Assembly: GCF_014649775.1 (NCBI RefSeq)
Contig: NZ_BMTR01000007.1
Location: 186,001 to 250,000 of the forward strand
Direction: 5' to 3'
Origin: Streptomyces longisporoflavus
GTDB taxonomy: Bacteria > Actinomycetota > Actinomycetes > Streptomycetales > Streptomycetaceae
DNA length: 64,000 nt
Made by a program: the position numbers and the translations under genes. Positions 1 through 8,484 of this stretch are shown here, piece by piece. A model generated the notes under the pieces. The model ran no database searches. It was not told the DNA's origin and saw only the letters and a program-made list of their open reading frames with translations. Each line of letters starts with the position of its first letter. Position 1 is the stretch's first letter.

Positions 1-1340
1 TCCGTCATCCACGCGTGGCGGTGGGCGTCGCGGACCACGGCCACGACGCGCCGCTCCCCCGCCTCCGCGAGGGCCAGCGCACCGGCGTCGGCACCCGTGA
101 AGCTGCCCGTCTCCGTGCCCGGGAGCAGGCGGGCCAGTTCGGCGGCCACGCCCCACGGGGTCTCGTCCCCCACCGCGATGTTGGCCATCGGGGTGAAGGC
201 CGCGACGAACGGCGCTTCGGTGAGCGGCGCCGTGTAGGACTCGCCCCGGGTGACCGTCAGGGCGCGGCGGGCCGCGACCAGGCCGATCTCGGTGCCGGGC
301 GCGCCCCCCGAACGCTCGGCCGCGCCCGACACCGAAGTCCAGTGGGCAAGCGCCCGTACGCGCGTGGCCGCGTCGGCGAGGCGCTCCTCGGAGAGCTCGC
401 CCGAGCGGACGGCCCCGACCAGCGCGTCACGCAGCCGCAGCACCGTGTCGTCGTCCGCGAGACCGCCGCCCACGCAGATCGCGTCGGCGCCCGCGGCGAT
501 GGCGAGGACGCTGCCGCGTTCGATGCCGTACGTGGCGGAGATGGCCTGCATCTCCATGCCGTCGGTGACGATCAGGCCGTCGTAGCCCAGTTCCTCGCGC
601 AGGATGCCCGTCAGGATGCGGCGCGAGAGCGTCGCCGGGTACTCCGCGTCCAGGGACGGGACGAGGATGTGGGCGCTCATCACGGCGCGCGAGCCCGCGG
701 CGATCGCGGCCCGGAACGGCGCGAGGTCACGTGCCCGGAGCACCTCGGGGTCGACACCGATGCGCGGCACGGCGTGGTGCGAGTCGACCGCGGTGTCGCC
801 GTGCCCGGGGAAGTGCTTGGTGCAGGCCGCGACGCCGGCGGACTGCAGCCCCTCGACGTACGCGGCGGTGTGCCGGGCCACCAGGAGCGGGTCCGAGCCG
901 AAGGAGCGTACGCCGATGACGGGGTTGTCCGGGTTGGAATTGACGTCGGCGGACGGCGCCCAGTTGAGGTTGACGCCGCACGCGGCGAGCCGGCGGCCCA
1001 GCTCGGCGGCCACGTCACGGGTGAGCTCCGTGTCGTCGACCGCGCCGAGCGCGTGGTTGCCGGGGAAGGAGGAGCCGGAGCGGACCTCCAGGCGGGTCAC
1101 GTCACCGCCCTCCTCGTCGATGGCGACCAGGACGTCGTCGCACTCGGCGCGCAACTGCGCCGTAAGTGCGGCCAGCTGTTCGGGCGAGGCGATGTTGCGG
1201 CCGAAGAGGCCGACCGAGGCGAGCCCTTCGCCGATCCTGCGGAGCAGCCAGTCCGGCGCGCTGGTCCCGACGAAGCCGGGCTGCAGCACAGTCAGGGCGT
1301 TGCGGGTCAGAGTGTCGGTGGGGCTGGTGAGTGTCGTCAT
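1..1340 (-). CDS. dasD: Glycoside hydrolase family 3 beta-N-acetylhexosaminidase (DasD/NagZ type), 3' end off the window
   Basis: The minus-strand frame opens with ATG at 1340 and runs off the left edge after 446 codons, so the C-terminus is missing. GH3 hexosaminidase hallmarks are visible: a KHFPGHG motif followed by a DSH near residue 170-180 and a VTDGMEM segment carrying the likely aspartate nucleophile. It should release N-acetylglucosamine from short chito-oligomers. The gene starts 7 bases after the dasC stop and its AAGGGA ribosome site lies in the end of dasC, so it is the last gene of the das operon. No signal peptide is seen, so a cytoplasmic enzyme acting on imported chitobiose is likely. 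The family call is firm; the DasD name rests on synteny. Confidence 0.9.
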   Translation of the reverse strand, partial: MTTLTSPTDTLTRNALTVLQPGFVGTSAPDWLLRRIGEGLASVGLFGRNIASPEQLAALTAQLRAECDDVLVAIDEEGGDVTRLEVRSGSSFPGNHALGAVDDTELTRDVAAELGRRLAACGVNLNWAPSADVNSNPDNPVIGVRSFGSDPLLVARHTAAYVEGLQSAGVAACTKHFPGHGDTAVDSHHAVPRIGVDPEVLRARDLAPFRAAIAAGSRAVMSAHILVPSLDAEYPATLSRRILTGILREELGYDGLIVTDGMEMQAISATYGIERGSVLAIAAGADAICVGGGLADDDTVLRLRDALVGAVRSGELSEERLADAATRVRALAHWTSVSGAAERSGGAPGTEIGLVAARRALTVTRGESYTAPLTEAPFVAAFTPMANIAVGDETPWGVAAELARLLPGTETGSFTGADAGALALAEAGERRVVAVVRDAHRHAWMT

Positions 1341-1347
1341 ATGGCGG

Positions 1348-2187
1348 TTATCCCTTCACGGCACCGTCGGTCAGACCGCTGACGGCCCTGCGCTGCAGGA
1401 AGACGAAGAGGACGAAGATCGGGACGGCGAAGAGCGAGGCGGCGGCCATGGTGGCGCCCCAGTCGTCGCCGAAGGCGGTCTGGAAGCCGGACAGCCAGAC
1501 GGGAAGCGTCTTGGCCTCCGCCTCCTTGTTGAGGACAAGGACGAGCGGGAATTCGTTCCAGGCGGTGATGAAGCCGAAGAGCGAGGTGGACATCAGGCCC
1601 GGCGCGAGCAGCGGCAGGATCACCCGGCGGAACGCCTGCATCCGGGTACAGCCGTCGACCATCGCCGACTCCTCGAGCTCGCGCGGCACCGCGGCGACGA
1701 AGCCGCGCAGCGTCAGGAGCGTGAAGGGCAGGATCATCACCATGTAGAAGAGGGTGAGCGGAATCAGGCTGTTCAGCATGTCGGCGTCACGCACGATGAT
1801 GTAGATCGCGATGACCATGACTTCCCAGGGCGCCATCTGGGCCAGCATGAAGCCGATGATGAAGCCCTTGCGGCCCTTGAACCGCATCCGGGCGAGCGCG
1901 AACGCCGACGCGAGGCCGATGATCAGCGAGAACACCACGGCGAGCAGCGTGACGGTGAGGGAATTGCCGACCATCGTCCAGAAGTGGTCGGCGTTCACGG
2001 CCGTCTTGAAGTGCTCGAACGTCACGTCGGTCGGGATCCACACCGGGTTCTCGCTGATGATGTCGCCGGTCGGCTTGAAGGCCGTGGCGAACATCCAGTA
2101 GACCGGGAAGACGAGGACGACGAAGAGTACGACGGCCACCGCGTTGGGCCAGATGCGGCGAAACCTCGACGAAGCAGTGCGCGTCAC
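1348..2187 (-). CDS. dasC: Chitobiose ABC transporter permease DasC
   Basis: This 279-residue inner-membrane permease is of the MalG type. It has six hydrophobic segments, the first at about residues 15-37, and an EAA loop near residues 180-200 (EESAMVDGCTRM) that contacts the ATPase. With DasB it forms the channel for N,N'-diacetylchitobiose delivered by the lipoprotein DasA. The GTG start overlaps the dasB stop (GTGA) and has a GAGGAGG ribosome site, so the two permeases are translationally coupled. No ATPase gene is present here. In Streptomyces the das system is known to use the shared ATPase MsiK encoded elsewhere, which fits this gap. Confidence 0.93.
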   Translation of the reverse strand: MTRTASSRFRRIWPNAVAVVLFVVLVFPVYWMFATAFKPTGDIISENPVWIPTDVTFEHFKTAVNADHFWTMVGNSLTVTLLAVVFSLIIGLASAFALARMRFKGRKGFIIGFMLAQMAPWEVMVIAIYIIVRDADMLNSLIPLTLFYMVMILPFTLLTLRGFVAAVPRELEESAMVDGCTRMQAFRRVILPLLAPGLMSTSLFGFITAWNEFPLVLVLNKEAEAKTLPVWLSGFQTAFGDDWGATMAAASLFAVPIFVLFVFLQRRAVSGLTDGAVKG

Positions 2188-3164
2188 AGCTCGTCCTCCT
2201 CTTGCTTGAGCACGATCCGCAGGTAGAAGGCGGTCAGGGCCAGCAGGATGACGATGGTGAGCAGCGCGATGGCCGCACCCATGCCGAAGTGCTGGTTGCC
2301 CATGCCCTCGATGTAGGCGTAGACGGGCAGGATCTCGGTGAGCCGGTCGGGGCCGCCCTCGTTGAGCGCCATGACCTGCGCGAACGCCTTGAAGACCCAG
2401 ATGATCTCAAGGAACGTAGTCGCGTAGAGGAAGGGGCGCAGATAGGGCAGCGTGACGTTCGTGAAGCCCTTCCAGGCTCCGGCGCCGTCGAGCGACGCGG
2501 CCTCGTAGAGCTCCTTGGGGATCACCGTCGTCGCGGCGTACAGGTTGATCGCCACGAAGGGGACGGACATCCAGACGATCAGCACGATGACCACGAAGAA
2601 CGTGGAGTACTGGCTGCCCATCCAGTCGTAGTCGGCCATCGAGTGCCAGCCGGCCTTGTCGAGGACCCAGTTGACGACGCCGAAGCGCTGGGCGAACAGC
2701 CACTGGTAGACGGTCGTGGCCGCGATGACCGGCATGGCCCAGGCGAGTACGAGACCGACCAGGAGGAACGTCCGCATCCGCTTGCCGAGCCGTGCGAGCA
2801 GCAGGCCTATCAGGGTGCCGATCACCATGATCAGTGCGACGTTGACCGCGGTGAACGCGATCGAGCGGCCGGTGACCCGCCAGAAGTCCGCCCCGCTGAG
2901 GACCTCCTTGTAATTGTCGATCCCGTTCCACTCCGTGAGGTGGAGGATGAACTGCCTCATGTTGAGGTTCTGGAACGACAGGATCCCGTTGTTGACCAGC
3001 GGCCAGCCGAGGAACAGCAGGGTGGCCGCGAGCGCGGGGAGCAGGAGCAGGTAGGGGGCGAGCGACCGGGCCCCCGTGCGGGGCTTACCCGGATCCGCCG
3101 GCCGTTTGTCCGATTTCAGATCCTCCGTCGGGCCGGAGGGCGGCCGTTCGGTCTGCACGGTCAT
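2184..3164 (-). CDS. dasB: Chitobiose ABC transporter permease DasB
   Basis: This 326-residue MalF-type permease has a hydrophilic Pro/Lys-rich N-terminal tail of about 30 residues and then six membrane segments. The EAA motif (KELYEAASLDGAG) sits near residue 220. It pairs with DasC in the membrane to import chitobiose, a chitin breakdown product. It lies downstream of dasA across a 108-base gap that holds a strong hairpin (3219-3248), so its expression may be lower than that of dasA. The ATG is placed at the start of the polar tail. An internal start is possible because the tail is low in complexity. Confidence 0.93.
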   Translation of the reverse strand: MTVQTERPPSGPTEDLKSDKRPADPGKPRTGARSLAPYLLLLPALAATLLFLGWPLVNNGILSFQNLNMRQFILHLTEWNGIDNYKEVLSGADFWRVTGRSIAFTAVNVALIMVIGTLIGLLLARLGKRMRTFLLVGLVLAWAMPVIAATTVYQWLFAQRFGVVNWVLDKAGWHSMADYDWMGSQYSTFFVVIVLIVWMSVPFVAINLYAATTVIPKELYEAASLDGAGAWKGFTNVTLPYLRPFLYATTFLEIIWVFKAFAQVMALNEGGPDRLTEILPVYAYIEGMGNQHFGMGAAIALLTIVILLALTAFYLRIVLKQEEDEL

Positions 3165-3218
3165 GCTTCGCCATCTCTTTCGTGGGCATCGCGGAACGCA
3201 GCGCTGAGCCGGGGCACG

Positions 3219-3248
3219 GGGTCCGGGGTCGTCACCGACCCCGGACCC
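3219..3248 (-). terminator. Intercistronic hairpin between dasA and dasB
   Basis: A perfect 13-base-pair stem (3219-3231 with 3236-3248) closes a 4-base loop. It has no T-run, so it more likely limits read-through or protects the dasA message than fully ends transcription. Confidence 0.6.
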
Positions 3249-3272
3249 GGGAACCCCGGCAGGAGCGCGTCC

Positions 3273-4547
3273 TTACTGCTTCTGCGACAGGCGCTTGTTG
3301 AGCTCGCCCTCGACCTGCTCGGCGGCCTCGTCGTTGGACTTACCGTTGAGCACCGCGGTCATGTAGTTCTTGATCGGGTTCGGCGGGTTCTCCACCGCGG
3401 CCCACTCCGGGATCAGCGGGGTCGTGCCGCCGCCGGCGGTGGCGGGCGCCGCGGCCTCGGCGGCCGGGTTGCCCTTGAGGTTGGACTCCAGGGCCTGCTT
3501 GTTCGGGATGACGCCGCTTTCCTTGGCGAGCGCGCCCTCGTACTTGTCCGACAGCGCGATCTTCAGGAACTCCTTGGCGAGCTCCTGCTTCTTGCTGGTC
3601 GCGGCGACGGCGAGGTTCGAGCCGCCGAGGAAGACGCCCTCGGGCTTGTCGGCGGTGGCGCCGGGGATCGTGAAGTAGCCGATGTCCTTCTCGATCTTCG
3701 GGTTGGCCTTGATCGCGGTCGCGGCCTCCCAGCTCATGCCGATGAAGGCGCCGGTCTTGCCCTTGGCGAAGACCTCGGCCTGCTGCGGGGTGGCCTCGTC
3801 CTTGTTCTTGGGGGCCTTGGAGAGGTCCGCGAACTGCTTGTACGTCTTCATGGCCTTGGCGACCTTGGGGTCGCTCAGGTTGGAGACGTACTTGTCGCCG
3901 TCCTTCTTGACCAGCTCGGCGCCCTCACCGATGGTCAGGCCGACGAAGTGGTACCAGTTCTGGCCCGGCAGGTAGATCGGCTCGGCCTCGGTCTTGGAGC
4001 CGATCGTCTTGAGGTCCTTGAGGAACTCGGCGCGGGTCTTGGGGGTGTCCTTGATGCCGGCGTCGGCCCAGACCTTCTTGTTGTAGATCACGACGCGGTT
4101 CAGGACGAACCACGGGGCGGCGTACTGCTTGCCGTCCACGACCGAGGAAGTGTTGATCGACTCGGTCCAGTCGGCGCCGACCCCTTCCTTCAGGTCGCCG
4201 AGCTCCGCGAGTCCGCCGGTCTTGGCGTACGCGGCGGTCTGGGTGTTGCCGATCTCGAAGACGTCCGGCGGGTTCTCCTCGGAGAGCGCGGTGGTCAGCT
4301 TCTGCTGGATGCCGTTCCACTGCTGGACTTCGAGCTTCAGCTTGGCGCCGGTCTTCTTCTCGAAGGCGGCCTTGACGTCCTTGGTCCAGCCGTCGGGCGT
4401 GGAGCCGTCCATCGCCCAGAGCGTCAGGGTCTCCCCCTTGAAGCCGTCCGCCCCGGTCTTCGCGTCGTCCTTGTCGTCGCTGCCACAGGCCGCGATCGAG
4501 ACCAACATGCCCGCGACACCGATGGCCGCTATGAGCTTGCGCTTCAC
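3273..4547 (-). CDS. dasA: Chitobiose-binding lipoprotein DasA
   Basis: This 424-residue extracellular solute-binding protein of family 1 captures N,N'-diacetylchitobiose for the DasBC permease. A lipoprotein signal peptide is clear: positively charged start, hydrophobic core and a lipobox ending IAAC with Cys21 as the lipidated residue. The GTG at 4547 is chosen because GAGGAGGG lies 4 bases upstream; a longer frame to 4598 has no ribosome site and would spoil the signal peptide. It is the first gene of dasABCD and faces dasR. Two DasR-type operators (4639-4678) lie upstream, so N-acetylglucosamine-phosphate-dependent repression is expected. Confidence 0.94.
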   Translation of the reverse strand: MKRKLIAAIGVAGMLVSIAACGSDDKDDAKTGADGFKGETLTLWAMDGSTPDGWTKDVKAAFEKKTGAKLKLEVQQWNGIQQKLTTALSEENPPDVFEIGNTQTAAYAKTGGLAELGDLKEGVGADWTESINTSSVVDGKQYAAPWFVLNRVVIYNKKVWADAGIKDTPKTRAEFLKDLKTIGSKTEAEPIYLPGQNWYHFVGLTIGEGAELVKKDGDKYVSNLSDPKVAKAMKTYKQFADLSKAPKNKDEATPQQAEVFAKGKTGAFIGMSWEAATAIKANPKIEKDIGYFTIPGATADKPEGVFLGGSNLAVAATSKKQELAKEFLKIALSDKYEGALAKESGVIPNKQALESNLKGNPAAEAAAPATAGGGTTPLIPEWAAVENPPNPIKNYMTAVLNGKSNDEAAEQVEGELNKRLSQKQ

Positions 4548-4638
4548 GTCACCCTCCTCAAGGGATGCGCCAGTCAACCCCCCACCCGCAGCGACCAAAT
4601 GGACCGAGATCTGCCCGTGGGACTGGAACCTGGTCTTT

Positions 4639-4654
4639 AATGGTGTAGACCAGT
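4639..4654. promoter_or_regulatory. dre site 1 (DasR operator)
   Basis: AATGGTGTAGACCAGT matches 14 of 16 positions of the palindromic DasR response element ACTGGTCTAGACCAGT. It lies between the divergent dasA and dasR genes, about 90 bases upstream of the dasA start. The 336-base gap 4548-4883 holds this site and the next one; nothing else was recognised there. Confidence 0.85.
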
Positions 4655-4662
4655 ACGGGGAG

Positions 4663-4678
4663 CTTGGCCTAGACCTTT
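4663..4678. promoter_or_regulatory. dre site 2 (weaker DasR operator)
   Basis: A second, poorer copy with the core CCTAGACC matches about 11 of 16 consensus positions. It is offset 24 bases from site 1. Paired dre sites upstream of dasA are known from S. coelicolor. Confidence 0.6.
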
Positions 4679-4883
4679 AGGGGTGTCAAGGGTGTATAAG
4701 AAGGGCTCTCAGGTCCGTTACCGGACCGACACCTGAGCGGGCACGGTAAGCCCGGCCCGGTACGTGCCACCATGTGAGCCGCGACAGACGGAGGAGCCGG
4801 TGACGGCAGCAGCACAGGAGCCGAACCAGCGTGCCGCGCGCAGCGCGTCGTTGAGGGGTGGCGGCCGGGAGACGGGTGGGAGC

Positions 4884-5657
4884 ATGGACACCGAAGCAGG
4901 CAGTCCGGGAACCGACGCGGGCGCGTCCCCGGCCGTCGGCCGCACCGCGCGCGTGCCCAAGTACTACCGCCTGAAGCGGCACTTGCTCGACATGACGGAG
5001 ACGCTGCCGCCCGGCACCCCGGTCCCCCCTGAGCGCACACTGGCCGCCGAGTTCGACACCTCGCGCACCACGGTCCGCCAGGCCCTCCAGGAACTGGTCG
5101 TCGAGGGCCGCCTGGAGCGGATCCAGGGCAAGGGCACCTTCGTGGCCAAGCCCAAGGTCTCCCAGGCGCTGCAACTCACCTCGTACACCGAGGACATGCG
5201 GGCCCAGGGCCTGGAACCCACCTCACAGCTCCTGGACATCGGCTACATCACCGCCGACGACACCCTCGCCGGGCTGCTCGACATAAGTGCCGGCGGCCGG
5301 GTGCTCAGGATCGAGCGGCTGCGCCTGGCCAACGGCGAGGCCATGGCCATCGAGACGACGCACCTCTCGGCGAAACGCTTCCCCGCCCTGCGCCGCTCCC
5401 TGGTCAAGTACACCTCGCTCTACACCGCGCTCGCCGAGGTCTACGACGTCCATCTCGCCGAGGCCGAGGAGACGATCGAGACCTCCCTCGCCACCCCCCG
5501 CGAGGCCGGTCTGCTCGGCACCGACGTGGGCCTGCCGATGCTGCTCCTGTCGCGGCACTCCCTGGACGGCGGCGGTCAGCCGGTGGAGTGGGTCCGCTCG
5601 GTCTACCGCGGCGACCGCTACAAGTTCGTGGCACGCCTCAAGCGCCCCACCGACTGA
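4884..5657 (+). CDS. dasR: GntR/HutC-family regulator DasR
   Basis: This 257-residue transcription factor has an N-terminal winged helix (about residues 24-90, recognition helix around SRTTVRQALQE at 60-70) and a C-terminal UTRA effector domain. DasR binds dre sites and is released by glucosamine-6-phosphate or N-acetylglucosamine-6-phosphate; it controls aminosugar use and, in relatives, development and antibiotic production. The ATG at 4884 gives the usual family length (254 in S. coelicolor) and is preceded by GTGGGAG. The frame is open upstream to 4764 but that part is unlike DasR. It is divergent from dasA across shared operators. Confidence 0.95.
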   Translation: MDTEAGSPGTDAGASPAVGRTARVPKYYRLKRHLLDMTETLPPGTPVPPERTLAAEFDTSRTTVRQALQELVVEGRLERIQGKGTFVAKPKVSQALQLTSYTEDMRAQGLEPTSQLLDIGYITADDTLAGLLDISAGGRVLRIERLRLANGEAMAIETTHLSAKRFPALRRSLVKYTSLYTALAEVYDVHLAEAEETIETSLATPREAGLLGTDVGLPMLLLSRHSLDGGGQPVEWVRSVYRGDRYKFVARLKRPTD

Positions 5658-5755
5658 CCCACTCCCCTCAAAGGACTCTTCCGGGGTCTGGCGCCGGGGA
5701 ACCGTGCTGCTCTACGTTCCTCCCGTCATCGCATGATGAACGGGAAGGCGAGCCT

Positions 5756-7909
5756 GTGCGCACAGCGAATCCCCGATCCATCGTCATCTGGACCCTCGTC
5801 GCCCTCGTGGGCGCCGCGGGCTGGGCCGTGCTCGCGCTCGCGCGCGACGAAGAGGTGTCGGCGGCCTGGATGGTGGCCGCGGCCCTGGGCTCGTACGCCA
5901 TCGCCTATCGCTTCTACTCCAAATTCATCGTCGACCGGGTCCTGAAGGTCGACAAGAACCGGGCCACCCCGGCCGAGCGCCTGAACAACGGCATCGACTT
6001 CCACCCGACCGACCGGCGCGTCCTGCTCGGCCACCACTTCGCGGCGATCGCGGGCGCCGGTCCGCTGGTGGGGCCCGTACTGGCCGCGCAGATGGGGTAC
6101 CTGCCGGGCACGATCTGGATCATCGTCGGGGTGATCTTCGCGGGCGCCGTGCAGGACATGGTCGTCCTCTTCTTCTCCACGCGGCGCGACGGCAAGTCGC
6201 TCGGCCAGATGGCACGCGAGGAGATCGGCCCCTTCGGCGGGGCCGCCGCGCTGCTGGCCGCGTTCGCCATCATGATCATCCTGCTCGGGGTGCTCGCCCT
6301 CGTCATCGTCAACGCGCTCGCCGACTCGCCGTGGGGCACCTTCTCCATCGCGATGACCATCCCCATCGCGCTCTTCATGGGCTTCTACCTGCGGATCCTG
6401 CGGCCAGGGCGGGTCAGCGAGGTCTCCCTCATCGGGATCACGCTGCTGCTCCTCGCGCTCGTCGCCGGGCGCTGGGTCGCCGAGTCGTCCCTCGCCGAGA
6501 CGTTCACGCTCGCGCCGTCGACGCTGGTCATCTGGCTGGTGGCGTACGGATTCATCGCATCGATCCTGCCGGTGTGGATGCTGCTCGCGCCGCGTGACTA
6601 CCTCTCCACCTTCATGAAGATCGGCACGATCCTGCTGCTCGCGCTCGGCGTCGTCTTCACGCTGCCGACGCTCAAGATGGACCCGGTGACCGACTTCGCC
6701 TCGCGCGGCGACGGGCCCGTCTTCGCCGGGTCGCTCTTCCCCTTCGTCTTCATCACCATCGCCTGCGGGGCCCTGTCCGGCTTCCACGCGCTGATCTCGT
6801 CGGGCACGACGCCGAAGATGGTGCAGAAGGAGACGCAGGTCCGGATGATCGGCTACGGCTCCATGCTGATGGAGTCGTCCGTCGCGGTCATGGCGCTCGT
6901 GGCGGCGAGCGTCATCGACCCCGGGCTCTACTTCGCGATGAACGCGCCCGCCGGCGTCATCGGGGACAACGTCCAGGCCGCATCGCAGGCGGTCGCGAAC
7001 TTCGGTTACTCCATCTCCCCCGAGGACCTCGCGCAGGCCGCCAAGAACGTCGAGGAGTCCTCGCTGCTCTCGCGCACCGGCGGCGCGCCCACCCTCGCGG
7101 TCGGCGTCTCCGAGATCTTCTCGAAGGTCACCGGCGACTCCATGAAGGCGTTCTGGTACCACTTCGCGATCATGTTTGAGGCGCTGTTCATCCTGACCGC
7201 GCTCGACGCGGGCACGCGCGTGGGCCGCTTCATGCTCCAGGACATGCTCGGGAACGTCTACAAGCCCTTCAAGAAGGTCAGCTGGAAGCCGGGGCTCATC
7301 ATCACGAGCGCGGTCGTCACCGGCCTGTGGGGCTACTTCCTGTGGGTGGGCGTCCACGAGCCGCTCGGCGGGATCAACCAGCTCTTCCCGATCTTCGGCA
7401 TCTCCAACCAGCTCCTGGCCGCGGTCGCGCTCGCCGTCTGCACCACGCTCCTGGTGAAGTCCGGGCGCCTGAAGTGGGCCTGGATCACCGGCGTTCCGCT
7501 CGCCTGGGACGCCACGGTGACGCTCACCGCGAGCTGGCAGAAGGTGTTCTCCAGCGATCCGCGCGTCGGCTTCTTCAAGCAGCGCTCGATCTACCGGGAC
7601 GCGATCGACGACGGCAAGATCCTGCCGCCCGCCAAGTCCATGGACGACATGCACACCGTCGTCACCAACTCCACGGTGGACGGCGTCCTCTCGGCCGCGC
7701 TCGCCCTGCTCATCGTCGTCGTGATCGCGGACGCGGCCCGGATCTGCGTGAAGCACATCCGCAACCCCCAGTCGTCGAAGCTCAGCGAGGCCAAGTACGT
7801 GGAGTCGAAGCTGACGGCGCCCGCCGGGCTCATCGCCACCAAGGAGGAGAAGGCGGAACTGGCCGCGGCGGCCGCGAGGGACTCCGGAGACGAGCGGGTC
7901 CCGTCATGA
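5756..7909 (+). CDS. cstA: CstA-family carbon starvation transporter
   Basis: This 717-residue multi-pass membrane protein of the CstA family has roughly 16-18 hydrophobic segments and conserved family blocks such as GHHFAAIAGAGPLVGP (near residue 95). Family members import peptides or pyruvate and are induced by carbon limitation. The GTG at 5756 is chosen for the GGAAGG ribosome site 7 bases upstream; upstream in-frame sequence is non-coding in character. Its stop overlaps the start of a YbdD/YjiX-type small gene, the usual partner in bacteria. The position next to dasR may reflect shared carbon regulation, but no dre site was seen in front of it. Confidence 0.92.
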   Translation: MRTANPRSIVIWTLVALVGAAGWAVLALARDEEVSAAWMVAAALGSYAIAYRFYSKFIVDRVLKVDKNRATPAERLNNGIDFHPTDRRVLLGHHFAAIAGAGPLVGPVLAAQMGYLPGTIWIIVGVIFAGAVQDMVVLFFSTRRDGKSLGQMAREEIGPFGGAAALLAAFAIMIILLGVLALVIVNALADSPWGTFSIAMTIPIALFMGFYLRILRPGRVSEVSLIGITLLLLALVAGRWVAESSLAETFTLAPSTLVIWLVAYGFIASILPVWMLLAPRDYLSTFMKIGTILLLALGVVFTLPTLKMDPVTDFASRGDGPVFAGSLFPFVFITIACGALSGFHALISSGTTPKMVQKETQVRMIGYGSMLMESSVAVMALVAASVIDPGLYFAMNAPAGVIGDNVQAASQAVANFGYSISPEDLAQAAKNVEESSLLSRTGGAPTLAVGVSEIFSKVTGDSMKAFWYHFAIMFEALFILTALDAGTRVGRFMLQDMLGNVYKPFKKVSWKPGLIITSAVVTGLWGYFLWVGVHEPLGGINQLFPIFGISNQLLAAVALAVCTTLLVKSGRLKWAWITGVPLAWDATVTLTASWQKVFSSDPRVGFFKQRSIYRDAIDDGKILPPAKSMDDMHTVVTNSTVDGVLSAALALLIVVVIADAARICVKHIRNPQSSKLSEAKYVESKLTAPAGLIATKEEKAELAAAAARDSGDERVPS

Positions 7910-8103
7910 CGTGGGTGCTCCGCGGACTGCGCTGGGTGCGGTGGTACGCACGGGAGTTGACCGACGAGTCCGCGTACGACCGCTACGTCGCCCATACGCG
8001 GAAGACGCATCCCGGTACATCCATCCCTTCTCGGCGGGAGTTCGAGCGGATGCGGACGGACCGGCAGGAGGCGGATCCCCGGCAGGGGTTCCGCTGCTGC
8101 TGA
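7906..8103 (+). CDS. YbdD/YjiX family small protein (CstA partner)
   Basis: A 65-residue basic soluble protein starts at an ATGA overlap with the cstA stop, so its translation is coupled. It matches the YbdD/YjiX (DUF466) pattern: an aromatic, Arg/Trp-rich N-terminus, a YDRYVAHTRKTHP core and a SRREFERMR segment. Members nearly always follow cstA-type genes and are thought to assist the transporter. The C-terminus ends with two cysteines. A small inverted repeat (GTCCGG-TAT-CCGGAC, around 8121-8135) follows and may end the transcript. Confidence 0.85.
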   Translation: MTWVLRGLRWVRWYARELTDESAYDRYVAHTRKTHPGTSIPSRREFERMRTDRQEADPRQGFRCC

Positions 8104-8157
8104 GCAGGGACTTCGGGCTCGTCCGGTATCCGGACAGGGGTTCCATAGATCAATCCT

Positions 8158-8198
8158 CTCGCTTAGATTTCCCGCACGTTAAAGGTGGGATAAGCGAG
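8158..8198 (+). promoter_or_regulatory. Leader hairpin before the DUF3311-mctP operon
   Basis: CTCGCTTA (8158-8165) pairs perfectly with TAAGCGAG (8191-8198), with further inner pairing of TCCC/GGGA. The 3' arm overlaps the GAGGGAG ribosome site (8196-8202) of the following gene, so the fold could limit translation initiation. Confidence 0.4.
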
Positions 8199-8214
8199 GG
8201 AGCGGAGCCGCGAA

Positions 8215-8484
8215 GTGTCAGATGCGCCTGAAGTGAGCAGACCGGTGATCACGCCGGTCCGCGTGGTCATTGCCCTGTGTCTCGTCGCGCCGTTCGTGGC
8301 GATGCTCTGGGTGAGCTCCTACGCGAAGATCGACCCGACCTTCATAGGCATCCCGTTCTTCTACTGGTACCAGATGCTGTGGGTGCTCGTCTCCACCGGT
8401 CTCACCATGATCGCTTACAAGCTGTGGCAGCGTGACCAGCGCGCCCGCAAGGCCGAGCAGGGCCAGGGGGGTGCGACCCGATGA
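8215..8484 (+). CDS. DUF3311 small membrane protein, MctP-associated
   Basis: An 89-residue protein with two membrane spans (about residues 15-37 and 50-72) and a basic tail. It fits DUF3311, which is encoded immediately before sodium:solute symporters such as MctP and probably forms a small transporter subunit or assembly factor, much like the small partners of acetate permeases. The GTG start has GAGGGAG upstream. The stop overlaps the mctP start (ATGA), so the two proteins are made together. Confidence 0.85.
   Translation: MSDAPEVSRPVITPVRVVIALCLVAPFVAMLWVSSYAKIDPTFIGIPFFYWYQMLWVLVSTGLTMIAYKLWQRDQRARKAEQGQGGATR

Noticed and set aside
5726..7756. Very long open frames antisense to cstA, nrdA, dasA, catalase and others
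   Set aside because: They are typical GC-rich shadow frames: Arg/Gly/His/Asp-rich products, no domains, no ribosome sites, and a well-supported gene on the other strand.
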